Source: Prorocentrum cordatum
Lineage: Eukaryota > Sar > Dinophyceae > Prorocentrales > Prorocentraceae
DNA: 64,000 bases
Reading direction: 5' to 3'
Assembly (NCBI GenBank): GCA_963575745.1
Contig: CAUYUJ010017805.1
Location: forward strand, 124,592 to 188,591
How positions within the stretch are numbered: the first letter of the stretch is position 1; every line of letters begins with the position of its first letter. Below the pieces are notes generated by a model. That model was not told where the DNA came from and searched no databases. It worked only from the letters and a program-made list of their open reading frames with translations. Shown here piece by piece: positions 53,581-63,729 of the stretch. The position numbers and the translations under genes were made by a program.

Positions 53581-55460
53581 CTATGCGAACCAATGAAGGA
53601 CCGCGGGTATTCCGCTGCTAAGCATCGAGCAGACAGCGTACCGAGCCATTCGAACGAAACCGAATCCAGCAAAACTGATCCTGCTAGGCCATGCAACTAA
53701 ACCTGCAACCACGTTTAGACCGCACCCCTGGTCCGTGTCGACTGTGGTATTCGAACCATCTTCGATGGCATACGCCTCTGAAAAACTGATCGTAGGGAAG
53801 AGAGAGCCTAGACAGTAGGATCCAATCCAACGTCCAAAGACGGTTGGAATGATATTCTCGAGCACTCTGCCACTAGCAGTGCTCCCGCTGATCCACACTC
53901 TGAGATCGAGCACGAGGAGGCCAGCCTGAAACACACTCCAAAGACATAGAAGTGTGCACAAACAAAACAAGAACTGGTAGAAAGAAGAAACAGAGCGTGT
54001 GAGAGCAGACAGCAGGAGCGTGCAGAAGCCAGAGAATTTTGCCAGTCCATGGACGTGTGATGGAACTTGTCGATATACATCTGTCTGATGGTCGTATGTC
54101 GAAGAATCAGATGCAACTCGGGCAGCCACGGGCGCTGACTGAAGTGGTGATTCGGCCCACTCACCATCACGGTCCAGGTGCTGGTAGAGGAGCGTTCCAA
54201 TAGCTGGGACGTCCTTGCCCTCGAGCTGGCCCTCCGTGGCGCCCAGGCTTTTGCATTTGCGAATCCACTGGTCGGTACTCTTCTTCTTGCCAATCTCCGT
54301 CCACCACGCAGTGCAAGGCGCCCCTGTGGCTGGCAACTGAGATGCGTACGACTTGACATCCTCGCGATTCTTCGGGATACCGAGGTGGCTGAGTGCCAAC
54401 TCATGCCGGGCAATAGTCATGGTAGGCAGGAAGACGGGGGCAGACGCAGCATGTACCTGTGGGGCTTGAGCAGGTTGTCCAGGCTGAGCTTGCTGCTGAC
54501 CTTTTCCGCCACCTTTTGCATTCCACTCCCAGGGTTCAACGCCACCAGCGAACATGCCCCCCATCATGCTCCTCAGGGCCCTCGCGTCGTTGGAGGTCGT
54601 CGCCGTCGATGTCTGGATGGTCCGCAGCTGGTCGGAGTGGCCCTTGATCTCCTGCTGCGTCGCAGCCAACTCAGCGCGCGTGCGTTTTATGACGGGATTG
54701 TTCTCTAGGTCGTTAGGCGAGCTCTCATCAAGGCCAGCCGCTTCTGCCAAACGCTTAATCGTGTGTTGGAGTTTGCTGTCAGACCCTTGGGCTCCGTTCA
54801 TCACACATGCGAGCGCCAGCGCCAAATCACGAGCGGGTTGGTTAGCCGACGCCATGCCTTGGACGGCCTGGTGTCCACCGGCGTTGGGTGGGGAGCTGCC
54901 CGCGGCAGCCGCTTGGTCTGCTTGGCTGATGATACTGCTGATGCGGCCAATCTCTCCAAAGGCCCGAATGCTGTCAACCATGCCACTCCACTGTCCAAGC
55001 ATGTTGCCGAAACCGCCCATGCCACCGCTGCTGTTACTACCGTATGCGCCGCCTTTACCTCCCCAGCCGCCGTTGTTGTAGTACGAGTTTTGCCCCTTGT
55101 GGCCCTTGGGAGCCCCCATGGCGGACGAGCTGGGAGACGAGGTAAAAGGAGGGCGGCGCAGGCGGAGTGCGATCAGCTCAGAGACCTGGTCCAACCCAAA
55201 AGAAATGGCTGTGGAGTTAGGGATGAGATGCTGGCGAGTACGTTCCACCATGTCTAGACAGAGGTATACAAGGTCCATGCGCTCACCTGGAGGGTAGATG
55301 GTATACCACATTTTCCTAACACAACCACGAGGGTATCCCATGCGATAATAGAATGCCATATCGATAGTATAGACAACAATCAGGTCGATAGTGTCAGGGT
55401 TAAGCCTATCCCGGCAATGAAGACGCCTTCTAAGTTCAGATCGTAGTTGTCCTAGCTCAC
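53581..55460 (-). pseudogene. RT C-terminus fused to a Gly-rich region
   Basis: From about 55460 the minus frame reads PPYLGHVTRRELGQLRSELR and LNPDTIDLIVVYTIDMAFYY, a conserved tail after the RT thumb. It then continues without a stop into MGAPKGHKGQNSYYNNGGWG and GKGGAYGSNSSGGMGGFGNM (Gly/Asn-rich), helices with SSIISQADQAAAAG, KLQHTIKRLAEAAGLDESSP and IKRTRAELAATQQEIKGHSD, a basic Gln-rich part and a folded-looking part (IPKNREDVKSYASQLPATGA to GTLLYQHLDRDGEWAESP). The last 150 residues are hydrophobic and may be untranslated sequence. The function of the Gly-rich part is unknown; nucleic-acid binding is a guess. It could also be a separate second ORF starting at MGAPKGHKG (55119). Confidence 0.5.
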
Positions 55461-55599
55461 GACGGGTAACGTGTCCAAGGTAGGGCGGAGCACTCTTTTT
55501 TTAAAGTCTAGAGATATCCCCACTAAGTACATACTCCTCATTTTTGTGCTGTGGGATATATCTGACCCCGTCGAACCCCCAAGCCACAAGAGCATCTAA

Positions 55600-56372
55600 A
55601 TAACGAAAGACCACACTTGACCCAATCTGTTGGAAAGAGCTGTCCTATTCAAAAACCACAATCTTTTTTATATATACAAAACATCTGCTTCCATAAACAA
55701 GACCGACCAACCCAATGCGATAAGAAGATGGTGTCGTCAACGTATCTTCCTGCAGCCACTTCAAGTGCACGTCGTGAAGTAGTAGGCCTAGGTATAGGGT
55801 GCTGATCGTAATGGTATTCGAGGTAGGAGAGGACGAGGTGGAGGATGGCCCCCGATAGCGGCCCACCGATCGGGAATACCTGATAATTCAGCTAGGGCAA
55901 TACCAGCGAAGATAAAGAACCGAAATCCGAGGAAACCTTCAATCGCACGCTTAAGGCTGCTGAACAGGAACACGGTGCGATCCCAGTGTCGAATGCCAAT
56001 CCGTCCTCCGAGTACGACCTGGGCTGCTGCAGTGTGTAGAACCGAGAGCGTCCGTGTCCTACGCTGAGCCTCGGCCCGTTGAAAGAGAGAGTCGACGGCA
56101 ACGCGCATAGACTTGGACTCCAGAGCTTCGTATGCCTGGCCCGCGTCAGACACGGTAAACCCCGGGTAGTCCATGCATGCGCGGCAACGTACGCATACAG
56201 CCTGTCTCGTACCAGGGAGGTAACAAGGAGGTGCCATAAGGCCAACAGCGACGTCTAAATCATCAAAGGCAGTATCTAGCCCACGAAACGCCCATCCAGG
56301 AAAAATAACATTGGTAAGATAAGTAGTACCTCTAGAGATCCTTTGATAAAACTGTCGTCCTGGAAGTTTGAA
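55600..56372 (-). pseudogene. Reverse transcriptase of the 53-59 kb element
   Basis: The frame continues the 667-residue ORF past one TAG (about 56373). Blocks in order: GTTYLTNVIFPGWAFRGLDT, FTVSDAGQAYEALESKSMRV (first palm Asp, DAGQAYE), then TLSVLHTAAAQVVLGGR, RTVFLFSSLKRAIEGFLGFR, and LSGIP. At about 55870 one extra C shifts frame; the next frame gives IGGPLSGAILHLVLSYLEYH (the GIPxGxPLS block) and VAAGRYVDDTIFLSH, with YVDD at 55733-55744. A thumb-like RYLDALVAWGFDGVRYIPQH follows after a frame change and stop near 55646. GIPIGGPLSG with YVDD fits Penelope-like and related RTs better than DIRS or LTR types. Confidence 0.7.
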
Positions 56373-58376
56373 CTAACTGCATATGTTTCTCATGCATGAG
56401 TGCCCCGTCTTAGCGCATTTCTTGTTCCCATGGTCCTCGAAGCATTTCCGTTTTACCGTAGGGTAACAGTATGGTAGATTCTGCATGCCAATCGTTCTCT
56501 GCGAGGGTGGCCTGAGACTCTTGGGGGCACTGAAGTCGCACGTTAGACGGCACCACTGGTTGATATGAGGTAGGGGAAGAACGTTTAGTCGCCAACGGCT
56601 TTGGGCATGAGCGAGGAGACCTAGCAAGCGGCACTGCATGTGAACAATGCTGGAACCCCAGAGTGTCCGAGGGTCCTTGTCTTCCACAGTATAACTAATG
56701 ACTCCGCGCGTGGCCTCCAAGCCCCTGCGCAGACGATAAAGCGCCTGCCGCGGTGCCGTCGTCGCCCGAGGGGGAGGCGCTCCAGAATCATCTGTGGCAA
56801 ACAAAGTGACCGCGAGCACATGCAGGAATATGGGGTCAACGGCAGAGCGTCGAAGCCAGGGGGCACGCCTGGAAATACTGCTGGGTGACACATCCTGGCG
56901 TACTTCAGGCATCCAGGGGGGGCGTCCACAAACGGGTAACCGGAAAAGATCTTCTCCTTCAGCTGATATCCTCAAATCCTCCAAAGTTATCTTGTCCAGG
57001 AAATCGATGCTATGCTTTGCCGGGTCCTGGGTGATAAATTGGCATGGTTTTTGTATGGTCTGCTTTGCCCCAAGGGAAATACGAACCTGTTTTCGTGCAA
57101 GTAGGGCCCAGGCAGGCCGGGCGAGGGAGGTGCGGTGAAGGACGAGATTGACCCATTTTCGCACAGGCTTGAGATCGCCCTCATGATCCAACACGAGCGC
57201 GACGCCGCCTGGACGAGGCAAACCCATCATCTCCAACTGTGTCGCAAGCGAGGCCTGTACGATAGCCTTCTCGAGCCAGAAGGAAAAGACTGTGCGCAAT
57301 CCCCACAGCGTATACAAGTAGTCAGAACCGTGCCGCTTTCCACGGAGAGCGCGCTGCCACATCACCTCGTGGGGCTTCCATGCGCAGAAACGAACGAGCA
57401 GGATCGCGTTGGTGGGGCCATGCAAATACAAGGGTCCAAAAGAATGGTATCTGGCAAGATGACGTCGAAGAAAGAAGTCATACACACTGTAAAAATGTCC
57501 ACGCAATACTGTGTTCCATTCCCGAACGCGTTCACGTTTCCTGGTTTGTCTTACATGAAGGGTGCGAAGAGCTTCAAATCGTGCTTGCTGCCAAACCTCA
57601 TGCATTTCGATATTGTCCAGAGCCCGAGGAAGGTGTAGACGGCGTTCATGACGATTTTTGCGACCCCTGGGACCTTTGTTCCGTTGCTGTCGTGAACGTG
57701 TTGACATGGGTTTGTGGGTGGCGAAATCGCCGTAGGCTTTCGCAATGTTACTTGCCTTTGGACACGCACATGTAATATACGATGCCTCGATCGCCGTGGC
57801 CATGTGCGTGGGCATAATGGTCATGAACATGATGGATATGGTACGTGCATTATGTGAAGCCAGCAAGGATACGTAACGTGCTCGATCTGCTAAGGGCTTA
57901 TCCAGCTTACATTTCTCTAAGGCTTTGTAGTGTTCGCGTGTCCTAGCTATAGCTCCGCTTAGTGTACCAGTACGTCGTCGAATACTACCTTGTCCTATGT
58001 AGCGTGCGCGTGTACCAATTTCATATATAAACGACGTCGCCCCCGAGGAGCGAGACGATGAGCCCATAATACATGCTGCTTGTGTACGTAGAAAATCACG
58101 TAGGGCAAGGGCGTCGATAAATGTGGCCCCATGAGGTCTCGACAAGGCTCGCTGGAGATCAACGTCCAATGGCAGACAAATATGCTGCGCCGTCCGACGA
58201 GCCCGTCGTCCTTGAGTCCATAGATATCGTGTGTAAGTAATCTTGTGAGAGACCAATAGCGTCACGTACGTCGCTGAGAAATGAAGGGTTGATACACAAT
58301 CATCACCTGCAAACTGGTCGGAGAATTGCTGGGTAAGATGGCCCAGGAGAGAGATAGTCCATGGACGGCTGAGCAC
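56373..58376 (-). pseudogene. N-terminal half with GIY-YIG-like domain
   Basis: This 667-residue open frame holds at residues 116-200 a GIY-YIG-like pattern: FIYEIGTRARYIGQGSIRRR (FIY at 116-118, YIG at 126-128, Arg 133), H149 in REHY, and E197 in ATAIEASYITCAC. These match the Y, Y, R, H and E positions of that nuclease fold, though FIY replaces GIY and spacing is short. A CAC pair follows. The middle is rich in Arg/Trp/His, and the end has a Cys/His cluster (YCYPTVKRKCFEDHGNKKCA, KTGHSCMRNIC) before a TAG. The RT follows in the same frame. Upstream, 58800-58303 opens in another frame. The nuclease would nick DNA for priming. Confidence 0.5.
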
Positions 58377-58747
58377 GCGATACCTGCCACAGAGTTGCCA
58401 TCATCAGCTGATCCACAACGTCCGTCGCGCGGGTGTGGGGAATATCGTTGCCCCTGAAGCTAAGAGACACAGTAAGATGAGGAACCCAATCCGTGATGCT
58501 TCGGATCTGCTGCTCAAGGATGGGTTCGGCCAGACTTTTGGGCAGATGAGAGTGCGTAGATTTAGAAGACATAGATGTTCGCAAGCTTGCATCTACCAAC
58601 TTAGTGATGGATGTAGAGGGTGTCCCTGCGTCGCAGGGCTGAATCGTAACAGCACAATTTAGTAGAAGTCGAACTACGAGTACGAGTAGGTTATGAACGT
58701 TGCGAGAGCGGTACAGTCTGGCATGTCGTCGGACCTCCACACCATCG

Positions 58748-59153
58748 CAAACACATCGTGATGAGCACATATACCCAATCAGCCTTAAACCAAATCCCAA
58801 GACCTCAAGATCTCAATCCCCAGACATCGGAGGATCGGAATGGCCGACAGGCCAGTTCGTTAAACAAGCGTTTTTATCAGAGGGCGACCAGGGCACGGTA
58901 ACTGAGCGTCGCCTGCAAACCGTGCTCCCGAGACTTAGAGTCTCCTCTGGGAGATGTGGCTGCAGGAAGCAAAAGCAAATAATGACCATGAGAACAGGCA
59001 TGCATGCAAGAAGGGTGGCGGCGACTGGTGTCGACGGTGCTGGCGTGGGCGCTGGCGATCGCAGCGATGCTGGCCTGCTGTGCAGGCTTCAATACAAATA
59101 AAGATTGAAAAACAACACAGCTGAGAAAGGATGTAAGCACACACGCACACACT
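58748..59153. repeat. Right direct repeat of the 53-59 kb element
   Basis: See the left copy. On the minus strand this is the 5' repeat and reaches to just before the coding region. Outside it, CCCCACCATCCCTGTCAAGAAAC at 59198-59219 resembles the sequence just outside the left copy (53031-53056). Confidence 0.97.
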
Positions 59154-59257
59154 GCCTTCAAATTCGGAGCACTCGCAGCGAACCCGAAGCGGCCTCTCCC
59201 CACCATCCCTGTCAAGAAACGATGCAGAGTACACTTGGCGGCGGCGGCTGCGGCGGC

Positions 59258-59490
59258 TGGAGGAGGAGGAGGAGGAGGAGGAGGAGGAGGAGGAGGAGGA
59301 GCAGGATGAGGAGGAGGAGGGAGGAGGAGGAGGAGGGAGGAGGAGGAGGAGGAGGAGGAGGAGCAGGAGGAGGAGGAGGAGCAGGAGGAGCAGGAGGAGG
59401 AGGAGGAGGAGGAGGAGGGAGAGGAGGAGGAGGAGGAGGAGGAGGAGGAGGAGCAGGAGGAGGAGGAGGAGGAGGAGGCGGCGGCGGTGG
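59258..59490. repeat. GGA/GCA microsatellite
   Basis: GGA with AGCAGG variants, about 230 bp, flanked by GGCGGCGGC words. Confidence 0.96.
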
Positions 59491-59869
59491 CGGCGGCGAC
59501 GGGGGCAGAGACCTCGTGCTCGCCGCGGTCTTGGCCTCGGCCGGCGCGTCGCCGCTCCTGCGCAGCTGCGCCTCGCCCGCACGCGCGACACGGACCTGCA
59601 AGGGATGTTTTAAAATATAAGATCTGTAACACATGATAAATTTATGATTTCGCCGGCCCGACGGGCCAGAGGCGTGCTAAGATCTCCGGTGACTACTTCA
59701 CAATATTTCTAGTTCGCGCGCGCGGAGCGGCCCCTGGGGGGGGCCCGGACGAAAAGTACCCCTTCCGATCCCTGGCCGGGTCCTGGGCGACCCAGGGGGG
59801 AGGCTATTCTTCGCCACCCTCAGGAGGATCGTGGCCTCCGAGGGGGGGCTGCAATCGACTACCCCCCCT
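59491..59869. other. Unassigned DNA
   Basis: No gene recognised. Confidence 0.45.
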
Positions 59870-59998
59870 CCCGCCCCAAGGGGCCCCCAAGAGCCCCCCA
59901 AGAGGCCCCAGGGGAGCCCAATACGCCGCCAAGGAGCCCCAAGACGCTCCCAAGCAGCCCCCAAGAAGCCCCCAAGACGGCCCCAAATAGCGCTCCAG
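59870..59998. repeat. CCAAG-type short-period repeat (S5), site 3
   Basis: GCCCCCCAAGAGGCCCCAGG, GGAGCCCCAAGACGCTCCCA and AGCCCCCAAGACGGCCCC in the + orientation. Confidence 0.8.
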
Positions 59999-60189
59999 GG
60001 CCGGCGGAATGAGCGAAGCGATTAAATAAGTTTATGCATGAGCTCATCGTTGTTTTTGATACTGAATCCCGGCATTCTTGATACACGATCCGCACGCGGA
60101 GCATGTGTAAAAAAACGGCACTGTATGCCGCTCACCTGGTCGGGGCCGCCTGGTTACTTTGGTAGTGGAAACAATTGTTTTTTTAAAAT

Positions 60190-60335
60190 ATTTGGTCTTT
60201 AGAAGCTCTGCGTGGCGACGCCCCCGTCGCCACGCGTGCCCTCTGCGTGCCTGCGGGGGCGCCGCCACGCAGAAGTACTGGAGACCGAGCATTTGGGGCG
60301 TCGCTACGCACGCCCTCTGCGTGGCTGCGACCATT
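60190..60335. repeat. Nested inverted repeats with TCTGCGTGGC words
   Basis: CTCTGCGTGGCGACGCCCCC and GGGGGCGCCGCCACGCAGA form a stem with a loop that itself holds GTCGCCACGCG. A third TCTGCGTGGCTGCGAC word follows at 60313. Confidence 0.8.
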
Positions 60336-60453
60336 TGTTAAAACCCCAAAACCAATTAAATTCACGAATGAAGTACAGTCATCGTGCTGCCGCGAGGAAC
60401 GTCAGGGAAGGAACGAGGGGGCTCTGCTAGCCACGGCGGGCCTCGGCCGCAGA

Positions 60454-60985
60454 TAGGTTCCCCGGCCTAAGACCCATCAGCGCCCCTCTAACGGGGACTC
60501 CACTAACGGGTACTTTGGCCAGTGACCCTCCCCGATGTGGGCAACGCTGCAATGCCACAAAGAGGCCCTAAAATGGCAACTTTCGGCAATTTTCCAAAGT
60601 ACCCGTTAGTGAGTACCCGTTACGGCGCCGCTGAACCCACGAGGCGTGCGGAGAGCCACAGCCCCTCCCTGGACCCAAACGGGTCCTCGTTTCCGCGTGT
60701 TGTCAGGTGGAGAGCCCACAAGAACGCCGACCCTGAACTCATAGTCTCAGAACTTGAACTAAAACCCAACATTTCTATCTAAAATCTTAGGATTTACATT
60801 GAAACGTTGAGAATAATCGAGACTCTGGCCGAAAACTTCCGTTTTCTTAAGCATCGCCTAAGGTGTAGGTTCCCCGGCCTCAGACCCGAGAGGCGTGCGG
60901 AGAGCCACGGCCCCTCCCTGGACCCAAACGGGTCCTCGTTTCCGCGTGTTGTCAGGTGGAGAGCCCACAAGAAACCTTCCACAAG
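60454..60985. repeat. Direct duplication of about 110 bp
   Basis: GGTTCCCCGGCCT.AGACCC (60454 and 60870) and GAGGCGTGCGGAGAGCCAC, CCCTCCCTGGACCCAAACGG, GTCCTCGTTTCCGCGTGTTG, TCAGGTGGAGAGCCCACAAG (60642-60727 and 60888-60973) occur twice almost unchanged. The first copy has been split by TIR element M8. Confidence 0.92.
60495..60620. mobile_element. TIR element (MITE M8)
   Basis: ACTCCACTAACGGGTACTTT then GGCC at the left, and CCAAAGTACCCGTTAGTGAG then TACCCGTTA at the right. It separates the two parts of the first copy of the 110-bp duplication, which are joined in the second copy. Confidence 0.85.
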
Positions 60986-61309
60986 AAAGCCGACCCTGAG
61001 ATTCCAGTACGTCCATTGGTTCTTGGTGTGGGAACGTCACGCTTTCCATAGCAAAACCGTCGAAACCCAAGAAACCCGGGGCACCCTGGAGGCAAGCAGG
61101 GTGTTTCTTGGCATGGGCCCCTCACTGTACTTGATGCGCAAATCTGCACCAATGACCGCCAGCCCCCTCGTGGGCGCCAGGCTGTGAGGCTCTTCCCGAA
61201 TCATTGCTGCTTGGTGCAGCTTGCAATCTGCTCCTTCTCCGTGACCGTGTGCCCTGTTTCCCGCCTGCTGTCGAGCAGGTCCTGTCTCGTTCCTACCGTC
61301 TGCAGGGGC
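60986..61309. other. Unassigned DNA
   Basis: No gene or repeat recognised. Confidence 0.45.
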
Positions 61310-61920
61310 GAGACGGCCCAAGATGGCCCCAAGGTTGCCCCAAGGTAGCCCAAAAGGGTCACACTAGCCTACCAGGAGAGCCCCAAAACGCTCAGTGAAT
61401 GCAAGACGTACGGTGAGCACGTTAAAAGCATGCGGCATGTGCTGTGATAGTCTTCTGTGTTTCCCCTTTATGTTGTTACAGGATGGCTTCCAGACGGCCA
61501 CCAGATGCCCCAATGTAGCTCCACGATCTCTCAATATGGCCCCAAGGTGCCCTCCAGAGGCCCCAAGGCGCCTCTAACATCGTGGACCTACAAGGTGCCA
61601 AGCCGCTAAAGCCCCTCCAGATGCCCCCACCATCGCCGTGCGAAGTGTGCGTTGCCCAGAGGTGCTTCCCAGGTGCCCCCAGAAGGCTCCTCGACTATAC
61701 CCAGCGGGTGCCAAAGAAAGCCTCGAGGTGGTCTCAAGGTAGTCCCAAGATGCCTCCGCCCAGGGGGTCGTCGGCAAAGTGCGCAACGCTTCAGATGCGC
61801 CACCAGATGATCCCAAAATAATTCTAAGAGTCTAGCCCGTGAGAAAGCCAAGGGGGGTCCAAAGGGTTGCCACGACGTCCAACGAGATTCCACGAGTAGC
61901 CCAACAGCGCCAGACAGGTT
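61310..61920. repeat. CCAAG-type short-period repeat (S5), site 4, interrupted
   Basis: CAAGATGGCCCCAAGGTTGC, CCCAAGGTAGCCCAAAAGG and GGCCCCAAGGTGCCCTCCAG words, with unique sequence at 61385-61480. Confidence 0.75.
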
Positions 61921-62756
61921 TTGAAAGACCAAACAGGCCTCAAGGAAGACGTCAACAAGCAACCTCACCCTGCTAATCCGCCAGTCCCCGCTTGCCGGGG
62001 ATATAAGGCGTGTGAGACATCAAGCTGTCCTCCTTCTTCTTTCCCCGTTCGTCAATATACCTCCCTCAGGGGACGGTCTACTCAAAAGAAAGACCCAGCG
62101 CAGCTGCGTTGGAAAAAACCCTCAGGATTGCTCCAAGAAGGATGCCCATGTCTTCGTGTCCTTCCTTCCCATTCGTCTTCCACTGCAGGATTCCCAATCG
62201 GCAGCCCTCCCCCTGATGGAGCTATGGATTCAGGGCGCCACAGACCTGAGGAGGGATGCGTTTTGACAAAGATTTCGAGACGGATCCGTCCGTGGCAACG
62301 GGACTGCCCTCCGAGGATGAAAACATACAATTCAAAACGGAGAAAAATGTCGATCCTCGTTCCTCGGCCCCCCTCTTTCTCTTCCTCCCCCTCCGCCATC
62401 CACCCTGCTGAAGACGACGCACCCTGAACGGAGAGACGACAAGATGGTCTCGAGGTGACCTCTGGAGGCTCCGAAAAGGCCCAACGGTGCAAGAACAATA
62501 CCCCTCCTCCTCCTCCCTCATCCTTTTCCTTTCCCCTCATCCTCCTCTACCAGCTCTTCCTCGACAGGAAAGAGTCAATGTTGTCGAACGTTTTGGGTCC
62601 TTCTGGGATCTTCTAAGGCTTCCAGGTCAACTCGATTAAGCTCCAAGAAGTTCCGCATATGTTCCTGACCCGACGTGCTCGATGCCATGAATCGATCAGC
62701 GGCGGGGCCAGCGGCAGCATCATCCGTGTGTACATATATGCGTATACACGTGTCGT
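61921..62756. other. Unassigned DNA, no supported gene
   Basis: About 840 bp with frames up to 168 codons that overlap on both strands and show no domain. Confidence 0.45.
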
Positions 62757-62870
62757 GTATGTGTGTGTGCGCGCGTGTGTGTGTGTGTGTGTGTGTTCGT
62801 GCGTGCGTGCGTGCGTGCGTGCGCGCGTGCGTGCGTGCGTGTGTATGAGAATGTGCATGTGCATGTGTAT
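62757..62870. repeat. GT/GTGC microsatellite
   Basis: (GT)n, (GTGC)n and (GTAT)n words on the + strand. Confidence 0.95.
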
Positions 62871-62943
62871 GCGATAGTGCGATGCAGCTGTGCGTATATG
62901 AGCATGCACAGGTACATGTGTATGTACATCTGAGCGTGCTCTT

Positions 62944-63729
62944 TCAATCGGAGCCGTCCTTGCGCTCCTTGCGCTTCGGGAGCAATGAATCAATCAGATT
63001 CTCCACCTTGGCCTCCTGCTGACTGCATGCCGCCTTCTCCAGCAAGTCGATCAATAACGCATCCGGCTGCCCCACTGCGGGTGGCTCGTTGGATGGGAGG
63101 GACTCGCTCCCGACCGCGACCACGGCCGGCTCCCTGGGTGACAGCTGGTTGGGCATATCCAGCGCCTCGAACTGGGCAACCACCTGGGGAAACATGGCCG
63201 CCTCGACCCCCGCCGTGGACGGAGCCCCGCGCCGGCAAGCCGCCGCCGCACGCGCCGCGCGTGCGCGCAGCGCCTGCCGCATGCATGCTCGGACGAGGTC
63301 CTCGGCGCCCGGAGCCTCGAGGCTGCGAGGCCAGAGGCCCTGGGGCAGGGCGGCGGGATGCGAGAGCCGCGCGCCCAGGCCCTCGAACTGGCCCGCCGAC
63401 CACGGCAACGTGGCCCGCCGGCAGGCCTGGGCGTCGCTCTCGGCGCCGGGAGCTGCTCCGAGGCCCTGGTGCCAGAAGCCTGGAAGGATGGAGCCTGGGC
63501 CCCAGAGGGGCGCGTGCAGCGCGTCGACCTGGGCAGCCGGCTCGGGAAGCCTGGGCGCCTCGGCCCCTGACGTGGGGGAGGCCCCCCTCCGGCACGCCAC
63601 CGCCGCGCGCATCGCACGTGCGCGCAGCGCCTGCCGCATGCAGGCCTGGCCGGGGGGGAGGGCGCTCGGGCCCGACAGTGGCGCGTGCTGGTCCGATGGC
63701 ATCCAATACGCCTGGCGCTGCTGAGACAT
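62944..63729 (-). CDS. Ala-rich protein with internal duplication, unknown function
   Basis: A minus frame with ATG at 63727-63729 (MSQQRQAYWMPSD) gives about 261 residues. A module recurs: QACMRQALRARAMRAAVACR with RGASPTSGAEAPRLPEPAAQ, then RACMRQALRARAARAAAACR with RGAPSTAGVEAAMFPQVVAQ, about 140 residues apart; a shorter related piece (AGQFEGLGARLSHPAALPQG) lies between. The C-terminus is less biased: ALLIDLLEKAACSQQEAKVE, NLIDSLLPKRKERKDGSD, with a possible nuclear localisation signal. The frame is open upstream to a TGA near 63833. Other frames are also open because of high GC, but only this one shows conserved peptide repeats and a charged natural-looking end. I do not recognise the family. 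Confidence 0.4.
   Translation of the reverse strand: MSQQRQAYWMPSDQHAPLSGPSALPPGQACMRQALRARAMRAAVACRRGASPTSGAEAPRLPEPAAQVDALHAPLWGPGSILPGFWHQGLGAAPGAESDAQACRRATLPWSAGQFEGLGARLSHPAALPQGLWPRSLEAPGAEDLVRACMRQALRARAARAAAACRRGAPSTAGVEAAMFPQVVAQFEALDMPNQLSPREPAVVAVGSESLPSNEPPAVGQPDALLIDLLEKAACSQQEAKVENLIDSLLPKRKERKDGSD

Larger units (their letters stand above)
53063..59153 (-). mobile_element. Possible Penelope-like element with direct-repeat ends
   Basis: Direct repeats of about 395-405 bp (53063-53458 and 58748-59153), nearly identical by eye, enclose a minus-strand polyprotein: GIY-YIG-like domain (58035-57780), a long middle, RT with GIP.GGPLSG and YVDD (56300-55600), then a Gly-rich C-terminal region. 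Penelope-like elements pair a GIY-YIG nuclease with RT and often show LTR-like repeats; a subgroup in protists and green algae has the nuclease N-terminal. LTR elements lack GIY-YIG, and I see no integrase or protease. Stops and at least two frameshifts make this copy inactive. Confidence 0.6.

Noticed and set aside
53063-59153. Interpretation as an ordinary LTR retrotransposon
   Set aside because: Direct repeats fit, but no integrase, protease or RNase H was found, while the RT has GIPxGGPLSG/YVDD and a GIY-YIG-like domain precedes it.
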